64,000 nucleotides of DNA from Flagellimonas algicola (GTDB taxonomy: Bacteria > Bacteroidota > Bacteroidia > Flavobacteriales > Flavobacteriaceae), in contig NZ_VCNI01000001.1 of NCBI RefSeq assembly GCF_005937185.1, forward strand, positions 864,657 through 928,656, written 5' to 3'. Both the position numbers and the translations under genes were made by a program. The notes beneath the pieces were generated by a model that made no database searches, was not told where the DNA came from, and was given only the letters and a program-made list of their open reading frames with translations. Positions 53,443-62,715 of this stretch are shown here, one piece after another. Numbering within the stretch: position 1 is the stretch's first letter; every line of letters starts with the position of its first letter.

Positions 53443-54756
53443 ATGAACCATTTATTTAGACCTTATAAATTGCACAAAGACAATTCGCACGGACTTCAGG
53501 AAAAAAGACTTGTGGCATTATGCGCATTTTACTTCTTCTGTTTACTCTGTGGTTATTTTATCCTCCGTCCCCTCCGGGACGAAATGGGCATCTTAAACGG
53601 GGCTATAAACATGCAATGGTTGTTTACCGGAACTTTCGTGGCCATGTTGATGGTCGTTCCTGTTTTTGGATGGGCGGTGAGCAGGTTTTCTATTAGTAAG
53701 CTGTTGCTGTATTCCTATGGGTTCTGCATTGTCAACATTATAGTGTTCTATTTCCTATTCACTTTGTTTGGCTCCTCAAGAGGAATGGCTGCGGCTTTTT
53801 TTATTTGGCTTAGTGTTTTCAATTTATTTGTTGTGTCCCTTTTCTGGAGTTTTATGGCCGATGTATTTGACGGCGCGTCCTCCAAACGTTTTTTTGGTAT
53901 TATTGCTTCTGGAGGAAGTCTAGGCGCGCTAGTGGGGCCGGTTATCGCCAACGTGGTCGGGAGCAACTTTTCCATCGGAATCCTCTTATTGGTTTCTGCT
54001 TGTTTTTTGTTGATGGCGGTCTGTTGTATTCATTTCATTCTAAAACTTCAGCCCCACAAAACCAAAAGGGCCGTTAAGACCAACCCACCTAGACTAACCT
54101 CTTCCCAGCTTTTTGAAGGCATACGATACATTGCCAAATCTCCATACCTTTTGGGCATAGTAGGCTTTGTGCTGCTATATACCTCTATATCTACGGTATT
54201 GTATTTTGAGCAAGCCCATATTGTGGAAAAGGAGCTATTATCCAGTGCCGCCCGTCTTGGCTACTTTTCAAGGTTGGATTTCACTATCAACGCCATTGCC
54301 ATATTTGGACAATTCTTCCTAACCGCCAAAATCATTCGCAAGATTGGATTGTCCATAGTTTTGGCTTCTGTGCCCCTGTTGGTAGGGCTTGGATTGATTT
54401 TTTTAGGTCAAAACCCGACCTTGACCATAATCGCTTCGCTCTTGGTCCTTCATCGCGCTGGCAATTTTATGCTACTAAGACCAGGACGTGAAATTTTGTT
54501 TACGGTAACCGAATTTGAGGAAAAATTTAAATCCAAAAACTTTATAGATACTGCCATCTATCGCGGCGGTGATGCACTAGTGGGGTGGCTTTTTGCCGGA
54601 GTGGCTTCCCTTGGTTGGGGTCTTGGGTTCATTGCCCTGGCAACCATTCCTCTTTCATTTATCTGGAGTCTGGTCGGTTTCCGATTAGGTAAAATGCAGC
54701 TTGTTAGGGAGAATGACTTAACTTTAAAAAAGAAGATGTATGAAGAACATGTATAG
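53443..54756 (+). CDS. ATP/ADP-translocase-like (NTP/NDP exchange) membrane carrier
   Basis: 437 residues with about 11-12 membrane segments from the ATG of MNHLFRPYKL. The segment YFILRPLRDEMGI in the first membrane region and FFGIIASGGSLGALVGP fit the nucleotide-exchange carrier family related to MFS, versions of which occur in many free-living Bacteroidota. Transport of nucleotides is therefore uncertain. Its 3' end overlaps the aldo/keto reductase gene by 17 bp, implying one transcript. Confidence 0.72.
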   Translation: MNHLFRPYKLHKDNSHGLQEKRLVALCAFYFFCLLCGYFILRPLRDEMGILNGAINMQWLFTGTFVAMLMVVPVFGWAVSRFSISKLLLYSYGFCIVNIIVFYFLFTLFGSSRGMAAAFFIWLSVFNLFVVSLFWSFMADVFDGASSKRFFGIIASGGSLGALVGPVIANVVGSNFSIGILLLVSACFLLMAVCCIHFILKLQPHKTKRAVKTNPPRLTSSQLFEGIRYIAKSPYLLGIVGFVLLYTSISTVLYFEQAHIVEKELLSSAARLGYFSRLDFTINAIAIFGQFFLTAKIIRKIGLSIVLASVPLLVGLGLIFLGQNPTLTIIASLLVLHRAGNFMLLRPGREILFTVTEFEEKFKSKNFIDTAIYRGGDALVGWLFAGVASLGWGLGFIALATIPLSFIWSLVGFRLGKMQLVRENDLTLKKKMYEEHV

Positions 54757-55669
54757 TAGAAGAGACAGCTTGAAATTGTCATTGTTAGCCGGATTGGGAC
54801 TTTCGCTCCAGCCCTCCTATGGATTTTTTAACTCCAAGGACAAAGTCCGAACTCGACCCATACCCAAATCAGGTGAAGCATTACCCGTTGTTGGTTTGGG
54901 TACCTGGCAGACTTTTGACGTGGGCACCTCAGTTGAGAAACGCAAATTATTAACCGAAGTATTGAACCAATTACACGGGTTTGGAGGCTCAGTAATCGAT
55001 TCTTCCCCAATGTACGGAAGCTCAGAAAAAGTAGTTGGTGACTTAACCGGGCAACTTGATTTTCAAAAAGAGTTGTTCTACGCCACCAAAGTTTGGACTT
55101 CTGGAAAACAGGCAGGAATACGGCAAATGGATTCCTCCTTCAATAAAATGGGGGTCAAAAGAATGGACTTAATGCAAATTCATAATCTTGTGGATTGGAG
55201 AACGCATGTAAAAACGCTGAAAGATTGGAAAGCCCAGGGTAAGATTCGTTATTGGGGAATTACCCACTATGTGGATTCCTCCCATGAATCCCTGGAACGC
55301 ATTATTGCTTCGGAGCGTCCAGACTTTGTCCAATTCAATTACTCCATCAGATCCAGACATGCGGAAAAATCCTTGTTCAAAACCATTGAGAAATACCAAG
55401 TGGCCAGCTTAATTAACCAACCGTATGAGGGTGGTTCTCTTTTTAGGGCTGTACGGGGTAAAGAACTTCCTGCTTGGACCAAGGAGTGGGATATTCACAG
55501 TTGGGGGCAGTACTTTTTAAAATTCATACTCTCCAACTCCAATGTAAGCTGTGTTATTCCCGGTACCTCCAAACCGCATCATATGATAGATAATATGGGA
55601 GCTGGTCTAGGCAGAATCCCAAATAGGGAAACCCGGGAAAAAATGGCCTCCTACGTAAAGTCACTTTAG
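54740..55669 (+). CDS. Tat-exported aldo/keto reductase
   Basis: 309 residues. The N-terminus YSRRDSLKLSLLAGLGLSL is a twin-arginine signal, so the enzyme should fold in the cytoplasm with its cofactor and be exported. The AKR tetrad is complete: D87, Y92 (IDSSPMYGSS), K117 (YATKVW) and H148 (LMQIHNL). The C-terminal CVIPGTSKPHHMIDNMGA is the typical cofactor segment. The substrate is unknown. It overlaps the carrier gene by 17 bp. Confidence 0.87.
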   Translation: MKNMYSRRDSLKLSLLAGLGLSLQPSYGFFNSKDKVRTRPIPKSGEALPVVGLGTWQTFDVGTSVEKRKLLTEVLNQLHGFGGSVIDSSPMYGSSEKVVGDLTGQLDFQKELFYATKVWTSGKQAGIRQMDSSFNKMGVKRMDLMQIHNLVDWRTHVKTLKDWKAQGKIRYWGITHYVDSSHESLERIIASERPDFVQFNYSIRSRHAEKSLFKTIEKYQVASLINQPYEGGSLFRAVRGKELPAWTKEWDIHSWGQYFLKFILSNSNVSCVIPGTSKPHHMIDNMGAGLGRIPNRETREKMASYVKSL

Positions 55670-55676
55670 AAAAATT

Positions 55677-56066
55677 TTACATTGGGGCCAAAGGGAATTT
55701 AACGGCACCATAGCACCCTATCCAAAGACCACCAATATGGGAAAGATATAGTCCGGTTTCAAACCAAACAGGACCGTGCCAGTGCCCGCTGGATGTAAGG
55801 ACCAGAAACTCCCCAATAATGAAAAGTGAAATTAAAAATAAGGGTAAAAAATTATCCTTGACGACAATCAAAGTCGAAATAAATCCAGCGATTACCGCAG
55901 AAAGAAAAAAGGCCGTGCTTCCAAAAAATAATTCTTGCATGGAAGACGTACAAAAACTTAAGCCTTTGAACAAAATGTTATGTGAGATGGTGGTATAAAG
56001 TATTAGAGAGAGCCCCCCTATGACCGTGGAAAGCACCGTGAGTAAAACCCGTGTACGCGAATTCAT
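55677..56066 (-). CDS. Small membrane protein of unknown function
   Basis: 129 residues from the ATG of MNSRTRVLLT, with four hydrophobic segments (LTVLSTVIGGLSLILY, FLSAVIAGFISTLIVV, LFLISLFIIGEFLVL, YLSHIGGLWIGCYGAV). An upstream in-frame ATG at 56156 would add a 30-residue polar extension. I do not recognise the family. It is convergent with the aldo/keto reductase (7-bp gap) and follows the Lrp-type regulator on the same strand. Confidence 0.6.
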   Translation of the reverse strand: MNSRTRVLLTVLSTVIGGLSLILYTTISHNILFKGLSFCTSSMQELFFGSTAFFLSAVIAGFISTLIVVKDNFLPLFLISLFIIGEFLVLTSSGHWHGPVWFETGLYLSHIGGLWIGCYGAVKFPLAPM

Positions 56067-56175
56067 GAGTAAAAGGATGTTTTTTGATTGTGGTTCGTTT
56101 CTTGATTTGACCAAAAAATTAGGAATATCCCGGGAAAATGGAATCCACTTTAACATCGATTTACGTTAAACTTTG

Positions 56176-56634
56176 CTAAATAGGAATCGCTGTACTATGC
56201 TTCACTTCGCTGATTACAAAGGAGCTTTGGGTACTTCCAATATTGCTGATAGCGGTAAGTTTGGTCACCATAAATTCACGGTACTTTTCCATATTTTCCA
56301 CATGAATCTTTAGGATGTAATCATAATCCCCACTGACGTGAAAACACTCTGAAACTTCCTGCAGTTTTAAAACTTCCCGTTCAAATCGAAGTACGTTCTC
56401 TTTGATATGTTGGGCCAATCTAATATGGCAAAGCACGGTGAAGTTTCGTCGGATCTTGGATTTATCCACAAGGGCCACGTAACCGGTAACCACCCCTTGC
56501 CGTTCCAGCCTTCGAATACGTTCATAAACTGCGGTTTTAGACAAGTTTAGGCTATCTGCATATTGCTTGGTGGTCTTTTTACTATCCTCTTGAAGGAGTT
56601 GTACTAGTTTTTTATCAATTTCATCCAATCCCAT
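56176..56634 (-). CDS. Lrp/AsnC family transcriptional regulator
   Basis: 152 residues. An N-terminal HTH (about 18-45, TTKQYADSLNLSKTAVYERI, RRLERQGVVTGY) is followed by the effector-binding RAM domain with VSGDYDYILKIHVENMEKY. Lrp proteins sense amino acids. It is divergent from a Cys/Met PLP enzyme across a 150-bp spacer, the same arrangement as mdeR-mdeA in Pseudomonas putida. Control of that gene in response to methionine or a related amino acid is inferred. Confidence 0.92.
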   Translation of the reverse strand: MGLDEIDKKLVQLLQEDSKKTTKQYADSLNLSKTAVYERIRRLERQGVVTGYVALVDKSKIRRNFTVLCHIRLAQHIKENVLRFEREVLKLQEVSECFHVSGDYDYILKIHVENMEKYREFMVTKLTAISNIGSTQSSFVISEVKHSTAIPI

Positions 56635-56720
56635 ACCGACCTTTTTTCCGTAAATCTTAAATTATAACGAAAATTAATGATTAATATTCTTAAATATACA
56701 TAAAAATGGAACTATGTTCT

Positions 56721-56768
56721 AAAATTATTAATCTTTATTGATTTTTTATCCACCCATAGGTACTTTTA
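56721..56768 (+). promoter_or_regulatory. Promoter with overlapping dyad for the Cys/Met PLP enzyme gene
   Basis: TTG (56738-56740), 20 bp, then TACTTTTA (56761-56768) gives a near-consensus Bacteroidota promoter (one mismatch, final G to A), with a short leader. An AT-rich imperfect dyad AAAAT-n-ATTAA/TTA-n-GATTTT at 56721-56745 covers the -33 box, a good position for the divergent Lrp regulator. Confidence 0.45.
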
Positions 56769-56784
56769 CTGCAAAACTTACCAA

Positions 56785-58005
56785 ATGAGCTACAAAGCAT
56801 CAGACAAAATTCAGGATCTTCAATATTTTGGGGAATTTGGTGGGGTAAACCCTTCCATTTCCGATTCATCCACCTATACCTTTTTATCGGCCAAGACGAT
56901 GTTCGACACCTTCGAGGGCAATACGGAAGGTTGTTACCTTTACAGTAGACACTCCTCTCCATCCAATCTGTATTTGGGAGAAGCCATGGCCCAATTGGAA
57001 GGTACCGAATCAGCCAATGTTTATGCCAGTGGGATGGGCGCCATCAGTGCCGTTATCCTACAATTGTGTAATGCTGGAGATCACATTGTTTGCAGCAGAA
57101 CCATTTATGGGGGCACCTATGCCCTATTGAAGAACTTCTTGAAGAAATTCAATATAACTACCTCCTTTGTAGACATCACCAAATTGGACTCGGTTGAAGC
57201 TGCCATCACCCCAAAGACCAAAATGATCTATTGTGAGGCAGTCAGCAATCCATTGCTTGAGGTTGCCGATTTGCCGTCCTTGTCCGTTTTGACCAAAAAA
57301 CATGGGATGCCCTTGGTAGTGGACAATACTTTTTCACCCCTTTCCATCAGTGCAGCCAAACTGGGCGCTGATATTGTTGTACATAGTCTCACTAAATTCA
57401 TTAATGGAAGCAGCGATTGTGTAGCTGGTGCCGTATGTGCTTCCAAAGATTTTTGTTTGAGTTTGAAAGATGTCAATGACGGAGCTGGCATGCTTTTGGG
57501 AAGTACCATGGACAGTCTTCGGGCTGCATCGGTTCTTAAAAACATGCGGACACTTCATATCAGAATCAAAAAGCACAGCCAAAATGCGCTATATCTAGCC
57601 CAACAATTTGAAAAAGATGGTTTAACCGTGGTTTATCCAGGCTTAAAATCACATTCTGGACATGAAACCATGACTTCCCAGTTCAATCCTGAATTTGGAT
57701 ATGGTGGATTACTCACTTTGGATGTGGGTTCACTGGACATGGCCAATGCTTTGATGGAATTGATGCAACGTGAAAAATTAGGGTACCTGGCCGTGAGTCT
57801 CGGGTTTTACAAAACGCTTTTCAGTGCTCCGGGCACTTCTACTTCTTCCGAAATCCCTTTACAGGAACAGGAGGCATTGGGATTATCCCAAGGATTGATT
57901 CGCTTCTCTATTGGTTTGGACAACGATATTCACAAAACCTATTTGACCATGCGTGCATGCATGGAGCGGCTAGGAGTTTTGCAGACAGGTAAAGTGCTTG
58001 TTTAA
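56785..58005 (+). CDS. Cys/Met metabolism PLP enzyme (methionine gamma-lyase / cystathionine gamma-lyase type)
   Basis: Fold-type I PLP enzyme, 406 residues. Motifs: YSRHSSPSNLYLGEAMA, ESANVYASGMGAISA, PLP-contacting D180 in LVVDNTFS, and Schiff-base K204 in VHSLTKFINGSSD. Context (divergent Lrp regulator, downstream NhaC-type transporter) points to methionine breakdown to 2-oxobutyrate, methanethiol and ammonia. However, the Cys seen in classical methionine gamma-lyases (YGCT) is Gly here (IYGGT), as in cystathionine lyases, so the exact reaction is open. Confidence 0.8.
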   Translation: MSYKASDKIQDLQYFGEFGGVNPSISDSSTYTFLSAKTMFDTFEGNTEGCYLYSRHSSPSNLYLGEAMAQLEGTESANVYASGMGAISAVILQLCNAGDHIVCSRTIYGGTYALLKNFLKKFNITTSFVDITKLDSVEAAITPKTKMIYCEAVSNPLLEVADLPSLSVLTKKHGMPLVVDNTFSPLSISAAKLGADIVVHSLTKFINGSSDCVAGAVCASKDFCLSLKDVNDGAGMLLGSTMDSLRAASVLKNMRTLHIRIKKHSQNALYLAQQFEKDGLTVVYPGLKSHSGHETMTSQFNPEFGYGGLLTLDVGSLDMANALMELMQREKLGYLAVSLGFYKTLFSAPGTSTSSEIPLQEQEALGLSQGLIRFSIGLDNDIHKTYLTMRACMERLGVLQTGKVLV

Positions 58006-58078
58006 AAGCTGCTTAACCTCATGGTTTGCAGAACAGGATGCAATGTTGTAATATTACTCGTTAACAAAACCAGACTAC

Positions 58079-59557
58079 ATGGCGGAAAAAGCCCAAAAAC
58101 CCAAGTTTAGAGAAGCAGAAAACATCGTAGAAAATAAAGAACTCAACATTTGGGAAGCGCTGATTCCAGTTTTCGCCTTGGTGGCCATGTTGGCCTACAA
58201 CGTTTTTGTTTTTGGTGATAGTGCCATTGAGGGGTCCAATCAGTTTATTCTCTTGCTTGGTGGAGCTGTCGCTGCCATTGTTGGTTTTAGAAACAAAGTT
58301 TCCTACAAACAAATGTTGGCCGAAGTTGCCGAAAATGTGAGATCGACCACAGGAGCCTTATTAATTCTCCTGATGGTGGGGGCATTGGCAGGTACTTGGT
58401 TGATTAGCGGAATTATCCCCGCCATGATCTACTACGGACTTTACATTCTGAATCCGACAATTTTCCTTGCTGCCTGTGTGGTTATTTGCGCTATTATCTC
58501 CATTGCCACCGGAAGTAGTTGGACTACGGCAGCAACCGTAGGTATCGCACTTATTGGTATTGGGGATGTGTTGGGCATTTCATTGGGTATGACAGCCGGA
58601 GCGGTGCTTTCTGGTGCCTATTTCGGAGATAAAATGTCGCCTTTGAGCGATACCACCAATCTGGCACCGGTAATGGCCGGAGGTGAGCTTTTTTCGCATA
58701 TTCGATATATGGCACTTACCACAATTCCTACCATATCGGTAACCTTGTTAATCTTCATCATAATTGGCTTTTCCATAGAATCCACGGGGCCAACAGACGC
58801 TTCCGAAATTCTTGGGATCATCGGGGAACGATTTAATATAAACGGATGGCTGTTCATAGTTCCTATTGTCGTCATCTTTTTGATTATAAAAAAGACACCA
58901 CCATTGGTGGCCCTTTTAATCGGAACATTGCTTGGCGGGGTTTTTGCCCTTATTTTTCAACCGGGTATTGTGAGTTCTCTTGGCGGCGGAAATGGGCTTT
59001 CGTTTGAATCTGGGTACAAAGGAGTACTCAATGCCATTACGGTTGAAACCCAACTGGAAGCTCCAGAGAAATATAGTAAGCTGTTTAAATCAAAGGGAAT
59101 GGCCGGAATGCTCGGCACCATTTGGTTGATTGTTTGCGCTATGGTTTTTGGTGGAATCATGGATGGTATTGGCGCTTTGCAGCGAATTACCAAGTCCCTT
59201 TTAAATATGGCCAAGACCACTTTTGGTTTGTTTGCCAGCACCGTCGGCAGCTGTCTTGCCTTAAATGTAACAGCATCTGATCAATATCTAGCTCTAGTGG
59301 TTCCCGGGAAAATGTTCGCCAAAGCCTACGAGGAACGTGGGCTTGCACCAGAAAACCTAAGTAGAACATTGGAAGATTCAGGGACGGTAACTTCCGTCCT
59401 AGTGCCATGGAACACCTGTGGTGCCTATCATAGTGGCGTACTAGGGGTTCCCGTTATAGATTATTTTGCTTTTGCCATTTTCAACTGGTTAAGCCCATTT
59501 ATGACCTTGTTGTTTGCGGCTTTCAAAATCAAGATCAAGCAATTAACCACAAAGTAA
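58079..59557 (+). CDS. NhaC family Na+/H+ antiporter-like transporter
   Basis: 492 residues with about 12 membrane segments. Typical NhaC segments are SIATGSSWTTAATVGIALIG, GAYFGDKMSPLSDTTNLAP and LEDSGTVTSVLVPWNTCGAY. Annotation as Na+/H+ exchange is by family; NhaC relatives beside methionine gamma-lyase in Shewanella have been proposed as methionine transporters (MetT). The position 73 bp after the PLP enzyme and under likely Lrp control makes amino-acid transport a reasonable alternative. Confidence 0.85.
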   Translation: MAEKAQKPKFREAENIVENKELNIWEALIPVFALVAMLAYNVFVFGDSAIEGSNQFILLLGGAVAAIVGFRNKVSYKQMLAEVAENVRSTTGALLILLMVGALAGTWLISGIIPAMIYYGLYILNPTIFLAACVVICAIISIATGSSWTTAATVGIALIGIGDVLGISLGMTAGAVLSGAYFGDKMSPLSDTTNLAPVMAGGELFSHIRYMALTTIPTISVTLLIFIIIGFSIESTGPTDASEILGIIGERFNINGWLFIVPIVVIFLIIKKTPPLVALLIGTLLGGVFALIFQPGIVSSLGGGNGLSFESGYKGVLNAITVETQLEAPEKYSKLFKSKGMAGMLGTIWLIVCAMVFGGIMDGIGALQRITKSLLNMAKTTFGLFASTVGSCLALNVTASDQYLALVVPGKMFAKAYEERGLAPENLSRTLEDSGTVTSVLVPWNTCGAYHSGVLGVPVIDYFAFAIFNWLSPFMTLLFAAFKIKIKQLTTK

Positions 59558-59607
59558 AACGCTTTATAAATAAGAACCTCTTGGTCGCCCAATGGTGATT
59601 CAGAAAG

Positions 59608-62265
59608 CTAGTTGTAGATTTTATTGTTCTCGTCTCCGCCAGCAATCAGAAAGACCATTAAATCACTTAGTTCTTTCTCGTTTAAACTGTTTATTAAACC
59701 AGCGGGCATTGCAGATTGCGAAGATTCTTCAACTTTAGCTATATCAGATTTTTTTATGGTACTTGTCATATCGGGAGAGAAGGCATTTATACTAACCATA
59801 ATTTCGTCGTCTCTTTCTTCCACTGCCCTTCCTCTAATGGTATTGCCATTAGTTAAATGATAAATGGTGTTTCGATATCTGTCTGAAACTGTTTTAGAAG
59901 GATTGACAATAGCTTCTGCAATGTCTTTAATTGAAAAACGTGTTCCTATTTGTGTCAACTCTGGTCCTGAATTGCCTCCAACACCTTTTATACTATGGCA
60001 TGCAACGCATAATGAGGCTCTATAAAAATTTTCTCCGTTAGCAAAGTTTGCATCCTTTTTATTTTCGGTAAACGCCTTCTCCACCGCAGCGACTGTATAG
60101 TTTTTTCCAGGACCATCTGGCATTCTAACATCTTTCATCAAATCTACTTGTTGATTCATGGATTCGCTTGACAAAGATTCAAAATACGCTCTTTCCTCAT
60201 CAGGAACATTATCCAAAGCTTTACGTTGAATGGCCTTTATAAAATTAGCATACTGTTTACCCCCAGACTTTTTTAACGCTCTATTATACCATCTAAAATA
60301 ACGCTCCCGAAGTGCTTTTGTCCAACCAGATTTCACTTCGCTTAGACTTTTGGCATAGCTGATATTTTGCTGATTGGGCATATTTTTGAGCATGTTTTCT
60401 ACGTCCTTACCATACTGATCACTCCTTTTGGTAATATCCCCCGATAAATAAATTGATTTTAGATTGGACGTAATGGTGTCATTCTCCATTTTATAAATTG
60501 TAGCCTCCAAAATTTCAGATGTATCCAGGTAACTCAACAACTTTGTTATTTCCTTATTAAGATGTTCTGATTCTTTTAAGTGATGCGGTAATAATTTAGT
60601 GGCAATAGCTCTTTGTAAAGATTCATCAGTGTTTTGACTGCTTCTGATCAGCAATAATTCTATGGCTCTTAAGAAGTCTATCTTCTCATTTGAGGTTAAA
60701 TCTGTCCAATCCAATTTTATTAAAGCTTGTAATGCCATTGCTCTATCGGTGTCTTCACCTTGATGGGCAATGGCAATCGCTAAGGCAATTTTTCTTAAAA
60801 CACTTGCATCCCGAGATACTTTGTGTTTCCAAACAGTAACGTCTTGATTTTCTAAAGCTACTCTAGATGAAAATCGAATATACCTATCCTCATGATCTAA
60901 ATTTTCAACAAGAAAATCTATTTGATTTGGATTTTTTATGCTTTGATACTTTTCAATTTCTTTTCTAAGATTTCTTTCGTTTTCACCCAATTCGTTTGGA
61001 GTTGGCATCTTAACTTCATTATTCAACGCACCTGTATAGGATAGTTTATATAAAGCGGACTCCAAGCGCCTGCCTCCTGTCAAGAAATACATGGCTCCAT
61101 CATTTCCCACAATCCCATTGGTCAAGGGTAAGGGCACTCCTGAAATAAACTCAGTAACTTCAGCCATATAGCTACTTCCTTTGGGGGTCAAACTTGCAAA
61201 ATACATGGTACCATAACTCCAATCAAAAAGATAAAATCCATTCTGGTAATACTCTGGGAATTTCAAGCCTTCGCCTTCCAAAAGTCCCGTTGGAGATCCT
61301 TGCCCTAAATTTGCAACACCGGGTAAGTTATCCGGGAATAGAGCATCAAACTTACCTGTTCCTGTACGCCAACCAAAATCGCCACCACTTGTTAAATGGC
61401 ACAGTCTAATAGGCCTATACCAGGGCATTCCCATATCGTATTCCATATCAGAATCAAACCCAAATAGTTCTCCATCCGAATTAAAGGCTATATCGTACGT
61501 ATTTCTAAGTCCAACATTTAAAAGTGTCCATTCCTTACCTTCAAAATCAGTTTTAACCACCCAACCACCAGGAGCTTTTACATCATTGGCGTGACCACTG
61601 GGGTCTTTAATCACTGGTAATAAATTATCTTCGCCCCAATTCTTGGGTATCACACTTCCAATATCTTCTGGAATATCGGTATGATTTCCTAAAACCATAA
61701 ACAGTGATTGTCCGTCCGGTGCCAAAGTTATGTTGTGCGGACCATGCTCTCCCCAACCATTAAATAATCTTAAGGCGGTAACCGTGTCAAATTCATCATC
61801 ATTATCTGTATCCGTAATTTTATAAAAACCACTTTGAATGTTTAAGTCGTTTTCACTGCTTGCGTTTACCAAGGCGTACAACGTATTTTCATGCCAGAGT
61901 AAACCTTGCGCCATCCCTATTTTAATATTAACCTCTTTAACAACAATGCTATCTACTTTGTTTTCTGACCCAGGCAAGCTTACTCTGTAAATAGTTCCAA
62001 ATTGGTCCGAAGCATACAAACGTCCTTTATCATCTTTGGCTACGCTCACCCAAGATCCCTGCTCATGTTCACCGGGGCTATATAACTTCTCTATGTTAAA
62101 GCCTTCGGGAACCGTTATATCGTTGATTGTGATTTGCTCAGTAATAGGCCCAGAGAACTCCTCTTTACAGGAAACGGTAAAACCTAAAACCATGATAAGT
62201 ATAGAAACCTTAGCTAATTTTAAAATAAGACTTTGACTCTTAGTCCTTTTTTGATGATTGTGCAT
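59608..62265 (-). CDS. Large c-type haem lipoprotein (PVC-type membrane-bound dehydrogenase domain)
   Basis: 885 residues. The N-terminus ends in FTVSC (C33), a likely lipobox. Residues about 45-420 form a beta-propeller-like region (WVSVAKDDKGRLYASDQFG, LAPDGQSLFMVLGN), followed by helical repeats (HEAT-like, about 430-640). A C-terminal haem domain has CVACH at 753-757, then GGNSGPELTQIG and NPSKTVSDRY. This architecture matches the putative haem-binding proteins common in Planctomycetes and Bacteroidota, often linked to sugar or polysaccharide oxidation. The gene looks more AT-rich than its neighbours. Substrate unknown. Confidence 0.83.
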   Translation of the reverse strand: MHNHQKRTKSQSLILKLAKVSILIMVLGFTVSCKEEFSGPITEQITINDITVPEGFNIEKLYSPGEHEQGSWVSVAKDDKGRLYASDQFGTIYRVSLPGSENKVDSIVVKEVNIKIGMAQGLLWHENTLYALVNASSENDLNIQSGFYKITDTDNDDEFDTVTALRLFNGWGEHGPHNITLAPDGQSLFMVLGNHTDIPEDIGSVIPKNWGEDNLLPVIKDPSGHANDVKAPGGWVVKTDFEGKEWTLLNVGLRNTYDIAFNSDGELFGFDSDMEYDMGMPWYRPIRLCHLTSGGDFGWRTGTGKFDALFPDNLPGVANLGQGSPTGLLEGEGLKFPEYYQNGFYLFDWSYGTMYFASLTPKGSSYMAEVTEFISGVPLPLTNGIVGNDGAMYFLTGGRRLESALYKLSYTGALNNEVKMPTPNELGENERNLRKEIEKYQSIKNPNQIDFLVENLDHEDRYIRFSSRVALENQDVTVWKHKVSRDASVLRKIALAIAIAHQGEDTDRAMALQALIKLDWTDLTSNEKIDFLRAIELLLIRSSQNTDESLQRAIATKLLPHHLKESEHLNKEITKLLSYLDTSEILEATIYKMENDTITSNLKSIYLSGDITKRSDQYGKDVENMLKNMPNQQNISYAKSLSEVKSGWTKALRERYFRWYNRALKKSGGKQYANFIKAIQRKALDNVPDEERAYFESLSSESMNQQVDLMKDVRMPDGPGKNYTVAAVEKAFTENKKDANFANGENFYRASLCVACHSIKGVGGNSGPELTQIGTRFSIKDIAEAIVNPSKTVSDRYRNTIYHLTNGNTIRGRAVEERDDEIMVSINAFSPDMTSTIKKSDIAKVEESSQSAMPAGLINSLNEKELSDLMVFLIAGGDENNKIYN

Positions 62266-62715
62266 TTGAAGATTTGTTTTTCTTTAGTTTTTAGTTGTGG
62301 TTTGTTTAGAAAAAGTTGCGCAAACTGCTCTATGCCAGTAAATTGAAATATGCACAACTTTGAATCAAATTACAAGAAAATAATGGGGTATTGACAAACT
62401 GGGTGTAAAATCAAGTTTTTGGAACAGATAAGATTGTCGAAACTCGGCTACATTAATGTCAATATTACCTAAATGCATTACGGATGTAGCCTATGCTGCC
62501 TTTAAATCTTAACACGTTTAAAAAATTATCAGAAATATAGTTGATACATTATGAGTTCATATTTCTATTTGCTTGATTCTTTCAGTTCGTTCAATAATTT
62601 CCCTCCTTTTTTACACAAATGGAAATACGTGTTTTTGTCAGCAAATTAAGATTCAAAAACGAACAAGTTTTGATATGCAAGGGCTAAATTTGTCATCCCA
62701 TAAATCAAACAAATT
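62266..62715. other. 450-bp AT-rich divergent spacer
   Basis: Lies between the haem lipoprotein and the peroxiredoxin gene. It includes an 8-bp palindrome TTGCGCAA (62316-62323) 50 bp before the lipoprotein ATG, the kind of centre used by LacI-type operators, and TAAATTTG (62685-62692), a perfect -7 match 24 bp before the peroxiredoxin ATG, with a TTG only 12 bp upstream of it. No open frame or structured RNA that I can support. Confidence 0.45.
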
